Positions 62,593 through 64,000 of a DNA stretch of 64,000 nt are shown here, in pieces (positions within the stretch are counted from its first letter, which is position 1; every line of letters begins with the position of its first letter). Both the position numbers and the translations under genes were made by a program. This DNA is from Bifidobacterium sp. ESL0769 (GTDB lineage Bacteria > Actinomycetota > Actinomycetes > Actinomycetales > Bifidobacteriaceae), in assembly GCF_029395495.1 (NCBI RefSeq), contig NZ_CP113918.1:2232001-2296000 (forward strand), given 5' to 3'. The notes beneath the pieces are model-generated. The model saw only the letters and a program-made list of their open reading frames with translations. It did not search any database and had not been told where the DNA came from.

Positions 62593-62636
62593 AAAATCTG
62601 CGCCCAAAGATATTCAAACCTTTGGGCGCAGATTTT
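62593..62636. terminator. Strong intrinsic terminator between convergent genes
   Basis: AAAATCTGCGCCCAAAG at 62593-62609 is exactly inverted at 62620-62636, with AAAA and TTTT at the ends, so it can work for the permease and for the convergent gene. Confidence 0.85.
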
Positions 62637-62672
62637 CAATCGCGGTTTTCTATTACAAAAGCCGTAGTTTTA

Positions 62673-64000
62673 TCACTTAATGTTGATTGTTTGCGTGACG
62701 TACGTACGCTCTTTGAAATTGATGCCGGACTGAAGCACCACATTCACAGGCGTTGAGCCGTCGATGAGTTTGTAGGCAACAGTGACCTTCGAACTGGCGT
62801 TTGGCGCTACGTCAGCGTCGTAACTATCGAAACTGTATCCCTCAGTATTGTCCGGAAGATAATCCTTTACGAGGGTGATGCCGTTCTGGGAAACCCTGTC
62901 GTCAACAGCCTTCAGGAAAGAAGTCTTTTCCTTGCCTGTATTTTTATATTGATAAGTGACAACGAGCGTCCACGCTCCCTCATGATCCTTCGGGCCTCGC
63001 TTGGCGGAGGCAATTTTCACTTCGGTATCCGTGAAACTCCCGCTGCCTTTCAGCACCTTCTCTTCCGGGTTCTTGTAGTCCTGCTGCTCTTTCTTCTGCT
63101 TATCGTCACCGCGAGGAGAAGCCGAAATTGCGGAAGAATCCGAGAAACTCGGCGTTCCTCCATTGCCGCTGAACGCGCCCATTATGGTATTGAACGAAGC
63201 GATGAAGACAATAACCGAAAGGACGGCGGCAATGATGCCGGTAGCAAGACCGCCGATTGACAGGCCCTTGCCGGGAAGCCTTCCGGCGTTGATCTTGCGC
63301 ATGGACATGAAGCCGGTCACGATGGCGGCGATGCCACAGGCGATGCCGACAATCGGAATCCAGAACAGGACGATGGCGACGATGCCCAGGATCAGCGAGA
63401 CGATGGCCATACGCGGACGCTGCGGCGCCGGCCCAAACGGTTGCTGCGGCGACATGCCCATCGGCGGCTGAGACGACGTGCCCATTGGGGGCGCAGAGAC
63501 AGGAGCGGTCGGAGGCTGAGACGACATATCCATTGGCTGCTGATACACAGATCCCGCCGGCTGCGGCGTCGGTATGCCGGCTGCTTGCTGCGGTGCCGAA
63601 TTTACCGGCTGCTGCCACGAACCCTGCAAATTCTGAGGAGCCGTGCCCGACTGCTGCCATGACGGAGCCTCAGATTGCTGCGATCGTGCGGGATTGGTTG
63701 GCTGCTGCGCCGACGAACCGTGCGACTGCTCTGAAGCCGAATCTACCTGCTGCCACGCGGAACCCGACGATTGCTGCGATGCCTCGGAATCCGCCGACTG
63801 CGGTACTTGCGCCGGGTTTGCATTCTGCTGTTGCGATTCTGGCTCCGACGAGCGCTGCAGTGCGGAATCCGACTGCTGAAGTACCGAATTTATTGGCTGC
63901 TGCCACGGCATGCGCTGCGATTGCTGCGAATCCGCAAAATTCGCCGGCTGCTGAGCTTGCGTCGGGTTTGTGTTCTGTTGCGTCGGGTTCATCTGCTGCG
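62673..64000 (-). CDS. Gln-rich membrane protein with DUF5067-like domain, 5' end at window edge
   Basis: At least 439 residues. The first ~190 are low-complexity Gln/Pro/Ser/Ala repeats of a 'SxWQQ' type (SAWQQVDSASEQS, SWQQPVNSAPQQ). Two hydrophobic regions follow, IVSLILGIVAIVLFWIPIVGIACGIAAIV and SIGGLATGIIAAVLSVIVFIASF, in DUF4190-like style. The C-terminal extracellular domain (KIASAKRGPKDHEGAWTLVVTYQYKNTGKEKTSF) resembles DUF5067. The first Met in view is at 63992, but the frame is still open and Gln-rich (CAG CAG) to base 64000, so the true start may lie outside the window. Function unknown; cell-envelope location is likely. Confidence 0.75.
   Translation of the reverse strand, partial: QQMNPTQQNTNPTQAQQPANFADSQQSQRMPWQQPINSVLQQSDSALQRSSEPESQQQNANPAQVPQSADSEASQQSSGSAWQQVDSASEQSHGSSAQQPTNPARSQQSEAPSWQQSGTAPQNLQGSWQQPVNSAPQQAAGIPTPQPAGSVYQQPMDMSSQPPTAPVSAPPMGTSSQPPMGMSPQQPFGPAPQRPRMAIVSLILGIVAIVLFWIPIVGIACGIAAIVTGFMSMRKINAGRLPGKGLSIGGLATGIIAAVLSVIVFIASFNTIMGAFSGNGGTPSFSDSSAISASPRGDDKQKKEQQDYKNPEEKVLKGSGSFTDTEVKIASAKRGPKDHEGAWTLVVTYQYKNTGKEKTSFLKAVDDRVSQNGITLVKDYLPDNTEGYSFDSYDADVAPNASSKVTVAYKLIDGSTPVNVVLQSGINFKERTYVTQTINIK

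Noticed and set aside
1..64000. tRNA, rRNA, IS transposase or integrase genes
   Set aside because: I looked for tRNA T-loop signatures in the gaps and for transposase/integrase motifs in all long frames and found none.

Overview
The window looks like a chromosomal segment of a Bifidobacterium or a close relative in the Bifidobacteriaceae. Three things point there. The zwf-opcA-pgl/gnd set sits in the arrangement typical of actinobacteria. An adjacent GH30 plus GH43 pair of cell-wall-anchored arabinogalactan enzymes matches what is known from B. longum. The rest is a high-GC, sugar-centred gene set of LacI regulators, MalFG-type importers and intracellular GH2, GH13 and GH31 enzymes. The species cannot be fixed from the sequence alone.

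Layout. (1) 1-5.1 kb: one very large, visibly AT-rich gene for a membrane-anchored P-loop NTPase of the YobI type, followed by a 42-codon ORF. It abuts zwf and looks acquired. (2) 5.1-11.5 kb: glucose-6-phosphate dehydrogenase, OpcA, 6-phosphogluconolactonase and, convergently, 6-phosphogluconate dehydrogenase (oxidative pentose phosphate branch), then a tyrosine phosphatase. (3) 11.9-20.1 kb: two giant surface enzymes, predicted endo-beta-1,6-galactanase (GH30) and exo-beta-1,3-galactanase (GH43), each with a signal peptide, accessory modules and a sorting signal, for type II arabinogalactan. (4) 20.2-22.1 kb: an AAA/DUF4143 ATPase whose 5' end lies in a ladder of four 15-bp repeats spaced 32-33 bp. 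(5) 22.2-33.1 kb: a carbohydrate island with GH31 alpha-xylosidase-like enzyme, binding protein, two permeases, GH2 enzyme, LacI regulator and GH13 alpha-glucosidase. Matching LacI-type operators lie at three of its promoters. (6) 33.2-34.6 kb: a histidine phosphatase and a DUF4235 membrane protein. (7) 34.7-41.7 kb: an iron-siderophore uptake operon (lipoprotein, two FecCD permeases, ATPase, siderophore-interacting reductase) and a nitroreductase. A related ~220-bp non-coding element precedes both the operon and the nitroreductase. (8) 41.7-47 kb: a 51-bp tandem hairpin array, a small Cys-containing protein, an aldo/keto reductase, metG and an orphan AbiEi-like protein. (9) 47.2-57.8 kb: an MHS-type transporter, a BspA-like surface protein gene sitting between two copies of 'ABC-exporter 3' end plus terminator', and a heterodimeric ABC exporter with its MarR regulator. 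(10) 58.1-64 kb: a small ribbon-helix-helix-like protein, two divergent amino-acid permeases (one possibly behind a leader ORF) and a Gln-rich DUF5067-like membrane protein running to the window edge.

How the genes fit together: extracellular arabinogalactan trimming, ABC import of oligosaccharides and cytoplasmic glycosidases feed sugars to central metabolism, with the oxidative pentose phosphate genes supplying NADPH. The most unusual signals are non-coding or structural: the repeat ladder at the ATPase 5' end, the paired elements flanking the iron locus, the tandem hairpin array, and the duplicated exporter 3' end bracketing the surface-protein gene. All functional calls come from reading motifs by eye; no database search was possible.
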